64,000 bases of DNA from Lachnospiraceae bacterium (GTDB taxonomy: Bacteria; Bacillota; Clostridia; Lachnospirales; Lachnospiraceae). Of the stretch, positions 28,585 to 36,763 are shown in pieces. Made by a program: the position numbers and the translations under genes. The stretch is from contig JAETNQ010000008.1 in the NCBI GenBank assembly GCA_021772075.1, positions 62,001-126,000 on the forward strand. Reading direction: 5' to 3'. Every line of letters starts with the position of its first letter. The stretch's first letter is position 1. The notes beneath the pieces were generated by a model that was not told the origin of the DNA, did not search any database, and saw only the letters and a list, made by a program, of their open reading frames with translations.

Positions 28585-29319
28585 CTCCATCTCATCTTTA
28601 TTCTTAAAATAAGTTTCCTTAATCACATCCAATACATGAGCGCCTACGAATTTCCGTTCTTCCCTGGACAGGTCTTTCATATAGATCGGCGGGCAGTATT
28701 CAAGGATAACGTGGGCTTTTTTTATTTTGGGGAGATGATCCTCAAAAATAGCCGCAGAATTGTATATGCTCATAGGTATGATGGGACAGCCGGATTTTTC
28801 CGCAATTTTAAAGCTGCCTTCATGGAAAGGCAGGAAGGTGTCGTTTACTTTGTTCCGGGTACCCTCCGGAAAAATACAGATAGAAATGCCGGATTTTACC
28901 TTTTCGATGCCTTCCAGAATTGTTTTCAGCCCCTGCTTGATGTCTTTCCGGTCGAGAAAGAGGCAGTGGAGGTTTTTCATCCAGTTGACAAGGAGGGGAT
29001 AACGGAGCATTTCTTTTTTTGCAATATAGCCGGTGGGGCGCGGAACGCGGATATAGGTAAGCAGGATATCGAAGTAGCTCCTATGATTGCCCACATATAG
29101 CACGGCGGTATCTTTTGGAACATTTTCTTCTCCGATGACTGTGACAGAAACGCCGGTGATATCCAGGCATCTTCGGAATGCCCAGTTGACAATGGCAAGG
29201 GAGCTTCTGTTTTTCAGATCCATATTGAATTTGCCGATGATCCATTCCGCGATCAGAAGGGGAATGCTGAGGACGAGGAACAGGATAACAAAGCTTGCAA
29301 GACAAATAAATCGAAACAT
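28567..29319 (-). CDS. plsC: 1-acyl-sn-glycerol-3-phosphate acyltransferase
   Basis: Membrane-associated acyltransferase converting lysophosphatidic acid to phosphatidic acid in phospholipid synthesis. 250 residues: an N-terminal hydrophobic anchor (about 4-28), the catalytic NHxxxxD motif NHRSYFD (78-84), and the substrate-binding FPEGTRNK (150-157), followed by IIPMSIYNSA. Starts with ATG at 29319 on the minus strand, with AAAGGA ahead. A strong minus-strand promoter lies at 29383-29355. Confidence 0.92.
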   Translation of the reverse strand: MFRFICLASFVILFLVLSIPLLIAEWIIGKFNMDLKNRSSLAIVNWAFRRCLDITGVSVTVIGEENVPKDTAVLYVGNHRSYFDILLTYIRVPRPTGYIAKKEMLRYPLLVNWMKNLHCLFLDRKDIKQGLKTILEGIEKVKSGISICIFPEGTRNKVNDTFLPFHEGSFKIAEKSGCPIIPMSIYNSAAIFEDHLPKIKKAHVILEYCPPIYMKDLSREERKFVGAHVLDVIKETYFKNKDEMEKKSAG

Positions 29320-29354
29320 AGGTTTATCCTTTCGTTTGTATTTTTTCTGTACTC

Positions 29355-29383
29355 ATTATAGCGGAGCAGGGGCGGCAAAGCAA
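29355..29383 (-). promoter_or_regulatory. Sigma-A promoter for plsC
   Basis: On the minus strand TTGCTT (29383-29378), 17 bp, and TATAAT (29360-29355), about 36 nt before the plsC start. Confidence 0.65.
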
Positions 29384-29403
29384 TGGGGTTTTGTGATTTC
29401 CCG

Positions 29404-29571
29404 CGGAAATCAATTTTTGCGGGCTGCGGGCAGGACAGGGCGGGAAAGAAGAAGGGCGGCAGGAAGGCAGGGGAGCAGATGGGGAATGGCTTCGCCGTGC
29501 CGACTCCGGGAAATAGATTTTCTAAATATTCCGGCATCGTTGTACCAGCCGGACGCAAAAATTGATTTCCG
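29404..29571. repeat. Inverted-repeat-bounded non-coding segment (element C)
   Basis: The 330-nt gap between plsC and the PrcB-like gene contains an exact 18-bp inverted repeat, CGGAAATCAATTTTTGCG at 29404-29421 and its complement at 29554-29571, enclosing 132 nt. The left interior is very purine-rich, like the arms of elements A and B, and the outer ends share the CAAAAATTGATTT-like motif with them. There is no long paired arm, so this may be a decayed relative. No gene is apparent inside. Confidence 0.5.
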
Positions 29572-29649
29572 TGGGGATTATAGGCGCAAAAGGAATAGTT
29601 GCCTTCCGTGGCAAATAAAATAGAAAAAAAGAACGAGGAAATTGGTGGA

Positions 29650-30081
29650 ATGGAAAGGCGCCATATCTTATTTTTATTTACAGCGGTTATGATATTCTGT
29701 CTGTGCGGATGCGCGGTGAAAACAAAGGATGGGAATGAGAAGATTAAGGATATTGAGTTTACGGTATTGGGAGAAGATAATATACCAGAAGAGTTAAAGG
29801 AGATTATAGAACAGAAGAAAGAGAAAGAATTTAAGATGACTTACCAGGACGGCGATTTTTTGTATATATGCGTAGGGTATGGCAGACAGGAGACCGGCGG
29901 TTACAGTATTACTGTCAACGATCTATATCTGACGGGGAATTCGATTTATGTGGATACGAATCTGATAGGGCCGGAGCCGGAAAACAGGGAACTGTATGGA
30001 ACGCAGGAAAGGGACGGCGCTTCTTATCCTTATGTGGTGCTGAAGATCGAATATATGGATAAGTCGGTGGTATTTGATTAG
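29650..30081 (+). CDS. PrcB-domain-like lipoprotein
   Basis: A 143-residue predicted lipoprotein: basic start, hydrophobic segment and a Cys-ending signal (CLCGC, lipidated Cys near residue 22). The mature part contains YICVGYGRQETGGYSITVNDL, which resembles the PrcB C-terminal domain known from a spirochaete protease complex and many clostridial lipoproteins. The function of these clostridial versions is not known. ATG 29650 fits the signal peptide; an in-frame TTG at 29599 would add 17 residues and is less likely. A clear terminator follows at 30081, and the gene stands alone. Confidence 0.7.
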   Translation: MERRHILFLFTAVMIFCLCGCAVKTKDGNEKIKDIEFTVLGEDNIPEELKEIIEQKKEKEFKMTYQDGDFLYICVGYGRQETGGYSITVNDLYLTGNSIYVDTNLIGPEPENRELYGTQERDGASYPYVVLKIEYMDKSVVFD

Positions 30082-30104
30082 AGGGGCTGCGCCCCTCTTT
30101 TTTT
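30081..30104 (+). terminator. Rho-independent terminator
   Basis: GAGGGGC pairs with GCCCCTC around a 3-nt loop, followed by seven T. It begins at the last base of the PrcB-like gene's stop codon. Confidence 0.85.
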
Positions 30105-30153
30105 CCGCCAGCCCCCGGCCCGGCAAAATTGATTTATGAGCGTGCAGGGGTTG

Positions 30154-30182
30154 TTGACGCAGGGTGGAGGGTAGGATATACT
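30154..30182 (+). promoter_or_regulatory. Sigma-A promoter for the pyrC operon
   Basis: TTGACG at 30154-30159, 17 bp, TATACT at 30177-30182. Transcription would begin near 30189, leaving a leader of 16-40 nt, too short for a PyrR-type attenuator. The motif CAAAATTGATTT (30124-30135) sits 18 bp ahead of the minus 35 box. Confidence 0.7.
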
Positions 30183-30228
30183 GTATGGTGAAAAGCAGAG
30201 GCTTATGGAAAGGGATGGATTGGGCGGA

Positions 30229-31533
30229 ATGGTTTTGCTGATAAGAAATGGGTATGTGATAGATCCGAAAGGGGGATACGAGGGGACTGCGGATGTTTTG
30301 ATGAAGGATGGGAGGATATGGAAGATCAGGAAGGGGATACGGTTAGAGGAAGAGCTGGCAGGAGATGCCGCAAAGGCGGAAGATGTAAGGGTGATCCATG
30401 CGGAAGGGAAAATGGTTGCTCCGGGGCTGGTGGATGTGCATGTGCATTTCCGGGATCCGGGCTTTACTTATAAAGAAGATATTCTGAGCGGGGCAAAGGC
30501 AGCGGCCAGAGGGGGATTTACTACGGTGGTGCTGATGGCAAATACGAAGCCGCCGGTAGATAATGAAGAGGTTTTGGGATATGTGCTGGAAAAGGGGGCT
30601 GGAACTGGGATTCATGTGGAGTCCTGCGGGAATATTACGCTGGGGATGAAGGGGAAGGAACTGACGGATATGGACAGGCTTGCAAAGGCCGGAGCGGCAG
30701 GGTTTACAGATGACGGCGTTCCGGTCTTGGATGAAGCCGTGGTAAAAAAGGCGTGTGATCTGGCGGCCAGGATTGGGAAGCCTTTGAGTTTTCATGAGGA
30801 AAATCCGGCGTTTATCCGGAATAACGGGATAAATGCGGGAAAGGCGGCAGAATATTATGGGATCGGCGGTTCGGACCGGCGGGCCGAGATCTGGATGGTG
30901 GAACGGGATCTGGCGCTGGCGGAAGGTACGGGCGCGGAAGTGTCCATTCAGCATATCAGCACGAAAGAGGCGGTGGAGCTGGTAAGGAAGGCGAAGAGGA
31001 CGAATCCGCATATTCATGCGGAGGCAACGCCCCATCATTTTACATTGACGGAAGAAGCAGCAGTAAGATACGGTACTTTGGCTAAGATGAATCCCCCGCT
31101 GCGGGAAGAGGCGGACCGGATGGCGATTATCGAAGGCCTGAAGGATGGGACGATAGATATGATCGCTACCGATCATGCGCCGCATAGCAGGGAAGAGAAG
31201 GGAAGAAGCATAACGGAGGCCCCCAGCGGGATTATCGGGCTGGAGACTGCTTTATCGCTGGGGATCAGGGAATTGGTGGAGAAAGGGTATCTGACGATGA
31301 TGGAACTGATCGGGCTTATGTCGTGGAAGCCTGCCAGGTTTTATGGCTTGGATGCCGGTTATCTGGCGGAGGGAGGTCCGGCGGACTGCGTTATTTTTGA
31401 CAGCCGGGAGAAGTGGAAAGTGGAAGAGTTTTTTTCAAAGTCTGAAAATTCGCCTTTCCTGGGGGAGGTTCTTCCTGGGACGGTATATTATACGGTGTGC
31501 GGTGGAAGGGTCGTTTATCAAAAAGAGAAATGA
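30229..31533 (+). CDS. pyrC: Dihydroorotase
   Basis: Zinc amidohydrolase forming dihydroorotate from carbamoyl-aspartate in de novo pyrimidine synthesis. About 434 residues, the long (class I) form. Seen: LVDVHVHFRDPGFTYKED with the metal-binding HxH, NITLGMKGKELTDM, SIQHIST, HAEATPHHFTLTEEA, MIATDHAPHSREEKG with the catalytic Asp, and APSGIIGLETAL. The start is uncertain: ATG 30229 gives the usual N-terminus (VLLIRNGYVIDP); ATG 30205, with AGAGG ahead, would add eight residues and still lie within the transcript. It opens a unit with pyrK, an unknown gene and pyrD. Confidence 0.93.
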   Translation: MVLLIRNGYVIDPKGGYEGTADVLMKDGRIWKIRKGIRLEEELAGDAAKAEDVRVIHAEGKMVAPGLVDVHVHFRDPGFTYKEDILSGAKAAARGGFTTVVLMANTKPPVDNEEVLGYVLEKGAGTGIHVESCGNITLGMKGKELTDMDRLAKAGAAGFTDDGVPVLDEAVVKKACDLAARIGKPLSFHEENPAFIRNNGINAGKAAEYYGIGGSDRRAEIWMVERDLALAEGTGAEVSIQHISTKEAVELVRKAKRTNPHIHAEATPHHFTLTEEAAVRYGTLAKMNPPLREEADRMAIIEGLKDGTIDMIATDHAPHSREEKGRSITEAPSGIIGLETALSLGIRELVEKGYLTMMELIGLMSWKPARFYGLDAGYLAEGGPADCVIFDSREKWKVEEFFSKSENSPFLGEVLPGTVYYTVCGGRVVYQKEK

Positions 31534-31585
31534 GCGTTTCCATGGTTTGGACAGGCTATGGAAACGGAAGGGAATGAGGAAAAAT

Positions 31586-32404
31586 ATGGGAAAGAAGAAA
31601 GTAAAAACGAAGGTGGTATCCCAGAGGGAACTTTCAGGGAAAGGAACGGAAGGGCGGGAAACGGGAGAAAGGATTTATGATATGTGGCTGGAGACGGATC
31701 TGGCAGGAGATGCCAGGGCCGGGCAGTTTATCTGCATCTATCCGCAGGATAAAAGCACATTGCTGCCAAGACCGATCAGTATATGCGAAGCGGATCGGGA
31801 GAACGGGAGGTTAAGGATCGTTTATCGTGTGGCAGGGAAAGGGACGAAGGAATTTTCCCATTATAAGGCCGGAGACGATATCGAAATATTGGGGTGTCTG
31901 GGAAACGGCTTTCCGCTGGAAGCGGCGGAGGGAAAAAGAGTTATTATAATGGGAGGCGGCATCGGCATTCCCCCTATGCTGCAGCTTTTGAAGGATCTGC
32001 GGGAGGAAGGAAAGGCGGAGGATGTGAAGGTGATAGCCGGATATCGGAACGGGCAGCTTTTCCTGAAGGAAGATATGGAAAAATATGGGGACGTCTATGT
32101 GGCTACGGAGGACGGAAGCGCTGGAACAAAAGGGAATGTAATGGATGTGATTGCTGCGGAAGCTCTGCAGGCGGATGTGGTCATGGCCTGCGGCCCCATG
32201 CCCATGCTGCGGGCAATCCGGAGCTATAGCGGGGAACATGGGGCGAAGGCATATATTTCCTTGGAGGAAAGAATGGCCTGCGGCGTAGGAGCCTGCCTGG
32301 GATGCGTCTGCAGGACGAAGAAGGAGGATGCCCATTCGCATGTGAAAAATGCGAGAATTTGTACGGACGGGCCTGTATTTTTGGCGGAGGATGTGGATAT
32401 TTAG
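31586..32404 (+). CDS. pyrK: Dihydroorotate dehydrogenase electron-transfer subunit
   Basis: FAD and [2Fe-2S] subunit passing electrons from dihydroorotate dehydrogenase B to NAD. 272 residues: an FAD-binding barrel with LLPRPISICEAD, an NAD-binding fold with IIMGGGIGIPPMLQLLKDL, and the iron-sulfur cysteines in CGVGACLGCVC with a fourth in ARICTDGPVF near the end. ATG 31586 is preferred, with GAGGA five nt upstream; ATG 31574 is also possible. It is 52 nt after pyrC. Its partner pyrD follows, but with one unrelated gene in between. Confidence 0.93.
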   Translation: MGKKKVKTKVVSQRELSGKGTEGRETGERIYDMWLETDLAGDARAGQFICIYPQDKSTLLPRPISICEADRENGRLRIVYRVAGKGTKEFSHYKAGDDIEILGCLGNGFPLEAAEGKRVIIMGGGIGIPPMLQLLKDLREEGKAEDVKVIAGYRNGQLFLKEDMEKYGDVYVATEDGSAGTKGNVMDVIAAEALQADVVMACGPMPMLRAIRSYSGEHGAKAYISLEERMACGVGACLGCVCRTKKEDAHSHVKNARICTDGPVFLAEDVDI

Positions 32405-32458
32405 CGGGTGCATAAAAAGGCAGAGGAACGGCTGTTATATCAAAGATAGGAGGAATGC

Positions 32459-33475
32459 ATGAGGAAGGAAGCGTTATTAGAACAGTGGAAGGTATTGTAT
32501 GAGACAGCAACACGTATAAAAGAATTAAGGCCGTGGGAAAAGTTTTATGATATGGATTTGATAGGACTCCGGTACGGAGCGGAGGAAGACACCATATTTT
32601 GCAGTATATTGGGAAGGGGAGGAACTTGCTACGGCATAACGGTATATGAAGGCTATGAGGGGCTGAACAGTTTTCTGATGATTGCCATGCAGCAAAGTAT
32701 GAATTTATCGCCGGAGTATGCGATGTCCTGTCAGAAAAATTTGACATGTTATTGGGGAAACCGTGAGGAGCTGACCGATAAGCAGAGGAAAATTATAAAG
32801 GATTTGGGGTATTCATATCGAGGAAAAAACCAGTGGCTTTATTTTGTATCTTATGAACCGGGGTATTGGCCGTATCAAATGGATGCGGAGGAAGTGACAC
32901 GGATGAGTAAATATTTACAGTATTTGGAGTCGGCGTTAAGGCATTATGATGATATAGATGTAAAGGTGGATTTTGAGAATGGGAATATGCTCTTATTTTC
33001 TGCCGATGAAGAAAAAAATACATCGAGTTTGGAAGAAGCGCCGTTACCGTTTACAGCTTTTCAATTTAGAAATTTAATTATAACAGACGAGGAGCTGCTT
33101 GCCGATTTGGCGGAGGCGCCTAAATGCAAGGCGGTTTTGGAAGCTGATATTTTGGTTATGGGGGCAAAGGTGACGGATAAAAAATATATCCGTCCTGCAA
33201 ATCCGGTTTTGGCTTTATTGGGGGATGCTGCATCGGGAATGATCCTTCATTCTGAGATGGCGGAGCCGGAGGATGATCCTATAGCGATGCTTGCAGAAAC
33301 AGTGATAGGCTTTATCTTTCAATATGGCGCGCCGAAGGAGATCCGGGTGTCCAATGTGATTGTGGGGGCAGGATTGGAGCAGATTTGCGATGTGTGCGGC
33401 ATAAAGCTGCGCAGGATAAAAAAATTGCAGGGGCTGGATTCGTTCAGGCAGAGCATGAACCGCTTTCACCAATAA
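32459..33475 (+). CDS. Unknown protein encoded between pyrK and pyrD
   Basis: A 338-residue soluble protein that I cannot assign firmly. It looks like the clostridial family combining an N-terminal domain with ILGRGGTCYGITVYEGYEGLN and a C-terminal domain ending GAGLEQICDVCGIKLRR, which I associate loosely with recent DUF families (DUF7309/DUF6930). No membrane segment, signal or catalytic motif is visible. AGGAGG precedes ATG 32459 at an 8-nt spacing. Its base composition appears more A/T-rich than pyrK and pyrD. It splits a pair normally adjacent, so it may be a late insertion riding on the pyrimidine operon. Confidence 0.6.
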   Translation: MRKEALLEQWKVLYETATRIKELRPWEKFYDMDLIGLRYGAEEDTIFCSILGRGGTCYGITVYEGYEGLNSFLMIAMQQSMNLSPEYAMSCQKNLTCYWGNREELTDKQRKIIKDLGYSYRGKNQWLYFVSYEPGYWPYQMDAEEVTRMSKYLQYLESALRHYDDIDVKVDFENGNMLLFSADEEKNTSSLEEAPLPFTAFQFRNLIITDEELLADLAEAPKCKAVLEADILVMGAKVTDKKYIRPANPVLALLGDAASGMILHSEMAEPEDDPIAMLAETVIGFIFQYGAPKEIRVSNVIVGAGLEQICDVCGIKLRRIKKLQGLDSFRQSMNRFHQ

Positions 33476-33504
33476 GTATGTTCAGGGACGGGATAGGTGT
33501 GAAT

Positions 33505-34407
33505 ATGAATACAAAGGTAAAGATAGCAGGAGTAGAATTTAAAAATCCGGTGATGACGGCATCGGGAACGTTCGGATCGGGGATGGAATATGCGGAATTC
33601 GTGGATCTGAATAAATTAGGCGCAGTAGTGACAAAGGGAGTGGCAAATGTTCCCTGGGAGGGAAATCCTGCGCCGAGGGTGGCGGAAGTATACGGCGGAA
33701 TGCTGAACGCCATAGGCTTGCAGAACCCCGGAGTCGATGTGCTGATCGAAAGGGATATACCGTTTTTGCAGCAATATGATACGAAAATTATTGTCAATGT
33801 CTGCGGGAAAACGGTGGAAGATTATCTGGAGGTTGTGGAAAAACTGGGGGATACTGCGGCGGACATGCTGGAAATCAATGTATCATGCCCGAATGTTAAG
33901 GAAGGGGCAATCGCTTTTGGGCAGAAAGCGGATTGTTTGTACGATATTACGTCGGAGATTAAGAAGAAGGCGAAGCAGCCGGTAATCATGAAGCTGAGCC
34001 CTAATGTGACGGATATTGCGGAAATGGCGAAAGCGGCGGAAGCGGCAGGGGCGGATGCTCTTTCTATGATCAATACGATTACGGGGATGAAGATCGATAT
34101 CCATAAGAGGAAATGCGTACTGGCAAATAAGACCGGCGGATTGTCCGGCCCGGCGATAAAGCCGGTAGCAGTGCGCATGGTATACCAGGCTTCCAGGGCG
34201 GTGAAGATTCCGGTGATCGGCATGGGGGGGATTTCCTGCGCGGAAGATGCGATTGAATTCCTGATGGCCGGGGCTTCGGCGGTAGCGGTGGGGGCTATGA
34301 ATTTTGTGAATCCTTATGTTACAATGGAGATTGCGGAAGGAATCGAGGAGTATATGAGAAAATACGGAATCGAAGAAATCAGCGGCCTGAAGATAGATGA
34401 TCTTTAG
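33505..34407 (+). CDS. pyrD: Dihydroorotate dehydrogenase B, catalytic subunit
   Basis: FMN enzyme oxidising dihydroorotate to orotate; class 1B, working with PyrK. 300 residues, the usual length. Seen: NPVMTASGTFGSGMEYAEF, NAIGLQNPGVDVL, EINVSCPNVKEGAIAFG with the catalytic Cys, MKLSPNVTDI, SMINTITGM, and IPVIGMGGISCAEDAIEFL followed by GASAVAVGAMNF, the phosphate-binding end of the barrel. ATG 33505 has AGGTG six nt upstream; a longer frame overlaps the previous gene. pyrB, pyrE and pyrF are not in the window. Confidence 0.95.
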   Translation: MNTKVKIAGVEFKNPVMTASGTFGSGMEYAEFVDLNKLGAVVTKGVANVPWEGNPAPRVAEVYGGMLNAIGLQNPGVDVLIERDIPFLQQYDTKIIVNVCGKTVEDYLEVVEKLGDTAADMLEINVSCPNVKEGAIAFGQKADCLYDITSEIKKKAKQPVIMKLSPNVTDIAEMAKAAEAAGADALSMINTITGMKIDIHKRKCVLANKTGGLSGPAIKPVAVRMVYQASRAVKIPVIGMGGISCAEDAIEFLMAGASAVAVGAMNFVNPYVTMEIAEGIEEYMRKYGIEEISGLKIDDL

Positions 34408-34475
34408 TCCTTCGCATAAAAAGGAGGAATAATACCTTCATGTGTGAAATAGAATTACTATAAGTACAGACTGGT

Positions 34476-34494
34476 AATTCATCTACATGGAGGT
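34476..34494 (+). promoter_or_regulatory. Shared leader motif plus ribosome site
   Basis: AATTCATCTACAT at 34476-34488 lies directly ahead of GGAGGT (34489-34494), the ribosome site of the GTG-started DUF3794 gene. The same 13 nt occurs, on the minus strand, in the leader of the convergent neighbour (36794-36782), there also just upstream of its GGAGG. Confidence 0.35.
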
Positions 34495-34500
34495 ATTTTT

Positions 34501-36057
34501 GTGGAATTAGTAAGGAAAAATATACATATGGACCGGATAAAGGGCCAGGCATCAACGCAGATTACATTGGAGGATGATATTAATATCCTGGATTCCAGGC
34601 CGGATGCCGGCAAGCTGATTTATGATAGAGGAAACGTTACGCTGGAAGAAGTGAAGGTAACGGAAGACCATGTAGCAGTAAAGGGAAAACTACAGTTTAT
34701 GGTTATGTATCTGGCAGAAGGGGAGCAGCAGGCACCGGCATGTATGGAGGGCGCTATTCCTTTTGACGAACAGATCTATGTGGAAGGAGTCCAGAGCGGG
34801 GACAGCGCCAATGTAAAATGGAGGCTGGAGGATCTTACGATAGGCCTTATCAATTCCAGAAAGCTTAGCGTACAGGCGCTGATTGCGCTGAAAGTCTGCT
34901 CGGAGATGATGTATGATGAAGAAACAGCGGTGGACCTGTATCATGAGGAGCCTGTGGAGTACCGTAAGAAACCGGTGCGCATTGCGCAGATGACGGTGAA
35001 AAAGAGGGATATTTTCCGTGTCAAAGAGGAATTGGAACTGCCCCAGAATTTCCCTAATGTCGCCCGCCTGATATGGCAGGGAGTGGAGCCGGAAAATGTG
35101 GAATTCCGGGCATTGGAAGGAAGGATATCCGTGCAGGGCGATTTAAATGCCTTTTTCCTGTATGAAGGAGAAGAGGGGGCGGTGAAATGCTATGAAACGG
35201 TAGTGCCTTTTGGAGGAACGGTGGATTGCACAGGCTGCGATGAGGGGATGGCGGCGGATATTGATTATGCGCCGGGATCAAAAGATGTGGAAGTGCGTCC
35301 CGATTTTGACGGGGAACAGAGAGTCTTTGCCGTAGAGCTTGTTATGGATCTGGATATCAGCCTTTATGAGGAAGAACGCCTGGATATTCTTTCCGGCGTG
35401 TACGGGGTCGTAAAAGAAGTGGAAGCGGTGAGCAAGCCGGCCCAGTTTAAGGGGCTGCTGGCCAGAACTTCGGGGAAGACCAAGGTTGCGGATAGAATTA
35501 AGCTGGCAGCCTCGGATGCGCCCATCGTCCAGATTCTGCACAGCGAGGCGCAGATTCAGGCAGAGGATGGGGAGATTGTGGAGAACGGCATCCATATCAA
35601 AGGAACCGTAAACGTACAGACATTGTATTTGAGCAGTGACGAGAAGGTGCCTTACAGTTCGGCAAAAGGCAGCATACCGTTCAGCTGTACGCTGGATGTG
35701 CCGGATATCAATAGCGGATGTACCTTTAAGATGCAGACAGGGTTGGAACAGCTGGCGGTAGCGATGCTGGATGGAGGGGAGCTGGATGTGAAAGCGGTAG
35801 TCGTCTGCCGTGTCATTGTTTTTGAACACCGGACGGAAAATATCGTAACGGATATCGTGGTATCTGATTTGGATATGAATAAGTTGAGCGGTCTGCCGGG
35901 AATTGTTATTTACATCGCGAAGGAAGGCGACAGCCTGTGGGATGTGGGAAAACGTTATTATGTTCCGATCGCGCAGATTAAAGAAACGAATGATATGACG
36001 ACGGAAGAAATCAGGCCGGGGGATAAGCTGCTGATCGTGAAAGGGATATCGAATTAA
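34501..36057 (+). CDS. SPOCS-domain (DUF3794) and LysM protein, SipL-like
   Basis: 518 residues with repeated DUF3794 (SPOCS) modules and a C-terminal LysM motif, YIAKEGDSLWDVGKRYYVPI followed by a GDKLLIV ending. This architecture is known from clostridial spore-coat and spore-cortex proteins such as C. difficile SipL, which binds SpoIVA on the forespore. There is no signal peptide or membrane segment, consistent with action in the mother cell. Start codon GTG 34501 with GGAGGT 6 nt upstream. A strong SD-like AAGGAGG at 34421-34427, followed by a 7-codon mini-frame (34440-34463), lies upstream and is unexplained. Sporulation control is likely by function, but no clear sigma-E or sigma-K promoter was recognised. 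Confidence 0.85.
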   Translation: MELVRKNIHMDRIKGQASTQITLEDDINILDSRPDAGKLIYDRGNVTLEEVKVTEDHVAVKGKLQFMVMYLAEGEQQAPACMEGAIPFDEQIYVEGVQSGDSANVKWRLEDLTIGLINSRKLSVQALIALKVCSEMMYDEETAVDLYHEEPVEYRKKPVRIAQMTVKKRDIFRVKEELELPQNFPNVARLIWQGVEPENVEFRALEGRISVQGDLNAFFLYEGEEGAVKCYETVVPFGGTVDCTGCDEGMAADIDYAPGSKDVEVRPDFDGEQRVFAVELVMDLDISLYEEERLDILSGVYGVVKEVEAVSKPAQFKGLLARTSGKTKVADRIKLAASDAPIVQILHSEAQIQAEDGEIVENGIHIKGTVNVQTLYLSSDEKVPYSSAKGSIPFSCTLDVPDINSGCTFKMQTGLEQLAVAMLDGGELDVKAVVVCRVIVFEHRTENIVTDIVVSDLDMNKLSGLPGIVIYIAKEGDSLWDVGKRYYVPIAQIKETNDMTTEEIRPGDKLLIVKGISN

Positions 36058-36102
36058 AAAGGCGGAAAGACGAACACAGCACATAAGCGTTGCGCATAGC
36101 GT

Positions 36103-36139
36103 ACAAAGGCCAGAAAACCAACCGGTTTTCTGGCCTTTG
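36103..36139. terminator. Bidirectional terminator
   Basis: A near-perfect stem, ACAAAGGCCAGAAAACC with GGTTTTCTGGCCTTTGT around AACC, lies between the convergent DUF3794 gene and the 198-residue minus-strand gene. Confidence 0.75.
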
Positions 36140-36166
36140 TATATAGAAGAAAAATACTTAGGTGCT

Positions 36167-36763
36167 TTATTCTTCCGTTCCCATCAGTGCATCGAATTTA
36201 TCCATAACAGCCTGGTAAGTTCTCTGGCTGATATCGGGGAGGGATTTACCCCATGTGCTGGTTGCATCGTCAAAACCTTTTTTGAAAGCGTCCCGCATTT
36301 TTTCAAGCTGTTTCGGATCGCTTCCTGCTAATGCGGTAGCAAAATCAACGATACGGCTGGAAGTCTGCTCCACGCCCCAGTATCCGTCGTCAGCAATATC
36401 TTTTTGAGCCTGTGCTTTGGTTGCAGCGTCAACAGTAAAATCCCCTTTTGCAAGGAAACTCCAGATACTGTCCGCTTTTCCAAGGGTCTGTCCCTGTTTG
36501 GAAATCATTTGTTCTACCAGACTCTTTAACTGCGAAATGCGTGCATCGGAATCTGCTTGTAATTTTGCTACTAAAGCGGGATCGGGTTTTTTGCTCGTCT
36601 GAGATGTCTCGGACGGCTTGGAAGAAGGCTCGTAAACCACGCCGTTGTTATTCGTATTTTCTTCTTTTTTGGTATCCGTCTTTTCAGCATTTTTTGCTGA
36701 AGTAGTGTAAGTGCCGTACAGATCGGCAGCGCCTGTTGATCCGGTAACTCCATTTACGCTCAT
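36167..36763 (-). CDS. Uncharacterised 198-residue soluble protein
   Basis: I do not recognise this protein. It has no signal peptide or membrane segment. Residues 1-65 are low-complexity, rich in Thr, Ser, Asn, Lys and Glu (KKEENTNNNG, SSKPSETSQTS). The remainder is helical, with SQLKSLVEQMISKQG and EKMRDAFKKGFDDATSTWGKSLPDI. Starts with ATG at 36763 on the minus strand with AAGGAGGG at a good distance. The leader shares a 13-nt motif with the neighbouring spore-type gene, hinting at common control. The layout (disordered N-terminus, amphipathic C-terminal helices) resembles some flagellar or surface-associated small proteins, but nothing here proves that. Confidence 0.65.
   Translation of the reverse strand: MSVNGVTGSTGAADLYGTYTTSAKNAEKTDTKKEENTNNNGVVYEPSSKPSETSQTSKKPDPALVAKLQADSDARISQLKSLVEQMISKQGQTLGKADSIWSFLAKGDFTVDAATKAQAQKDIADDGYWGVEQTSSRIVDFATALAGSDPKQLEKMRDAFKKGFDDATSTWGKSLPDISQRTYQAVMDKFDALMGTEE

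Noticed and set aside
30183-30228. PyrR-type attenuator in the pyrC leader
   Set aside because: The predicted leader is at most about 40 nt, with no terminator/antiterminator hairpins.
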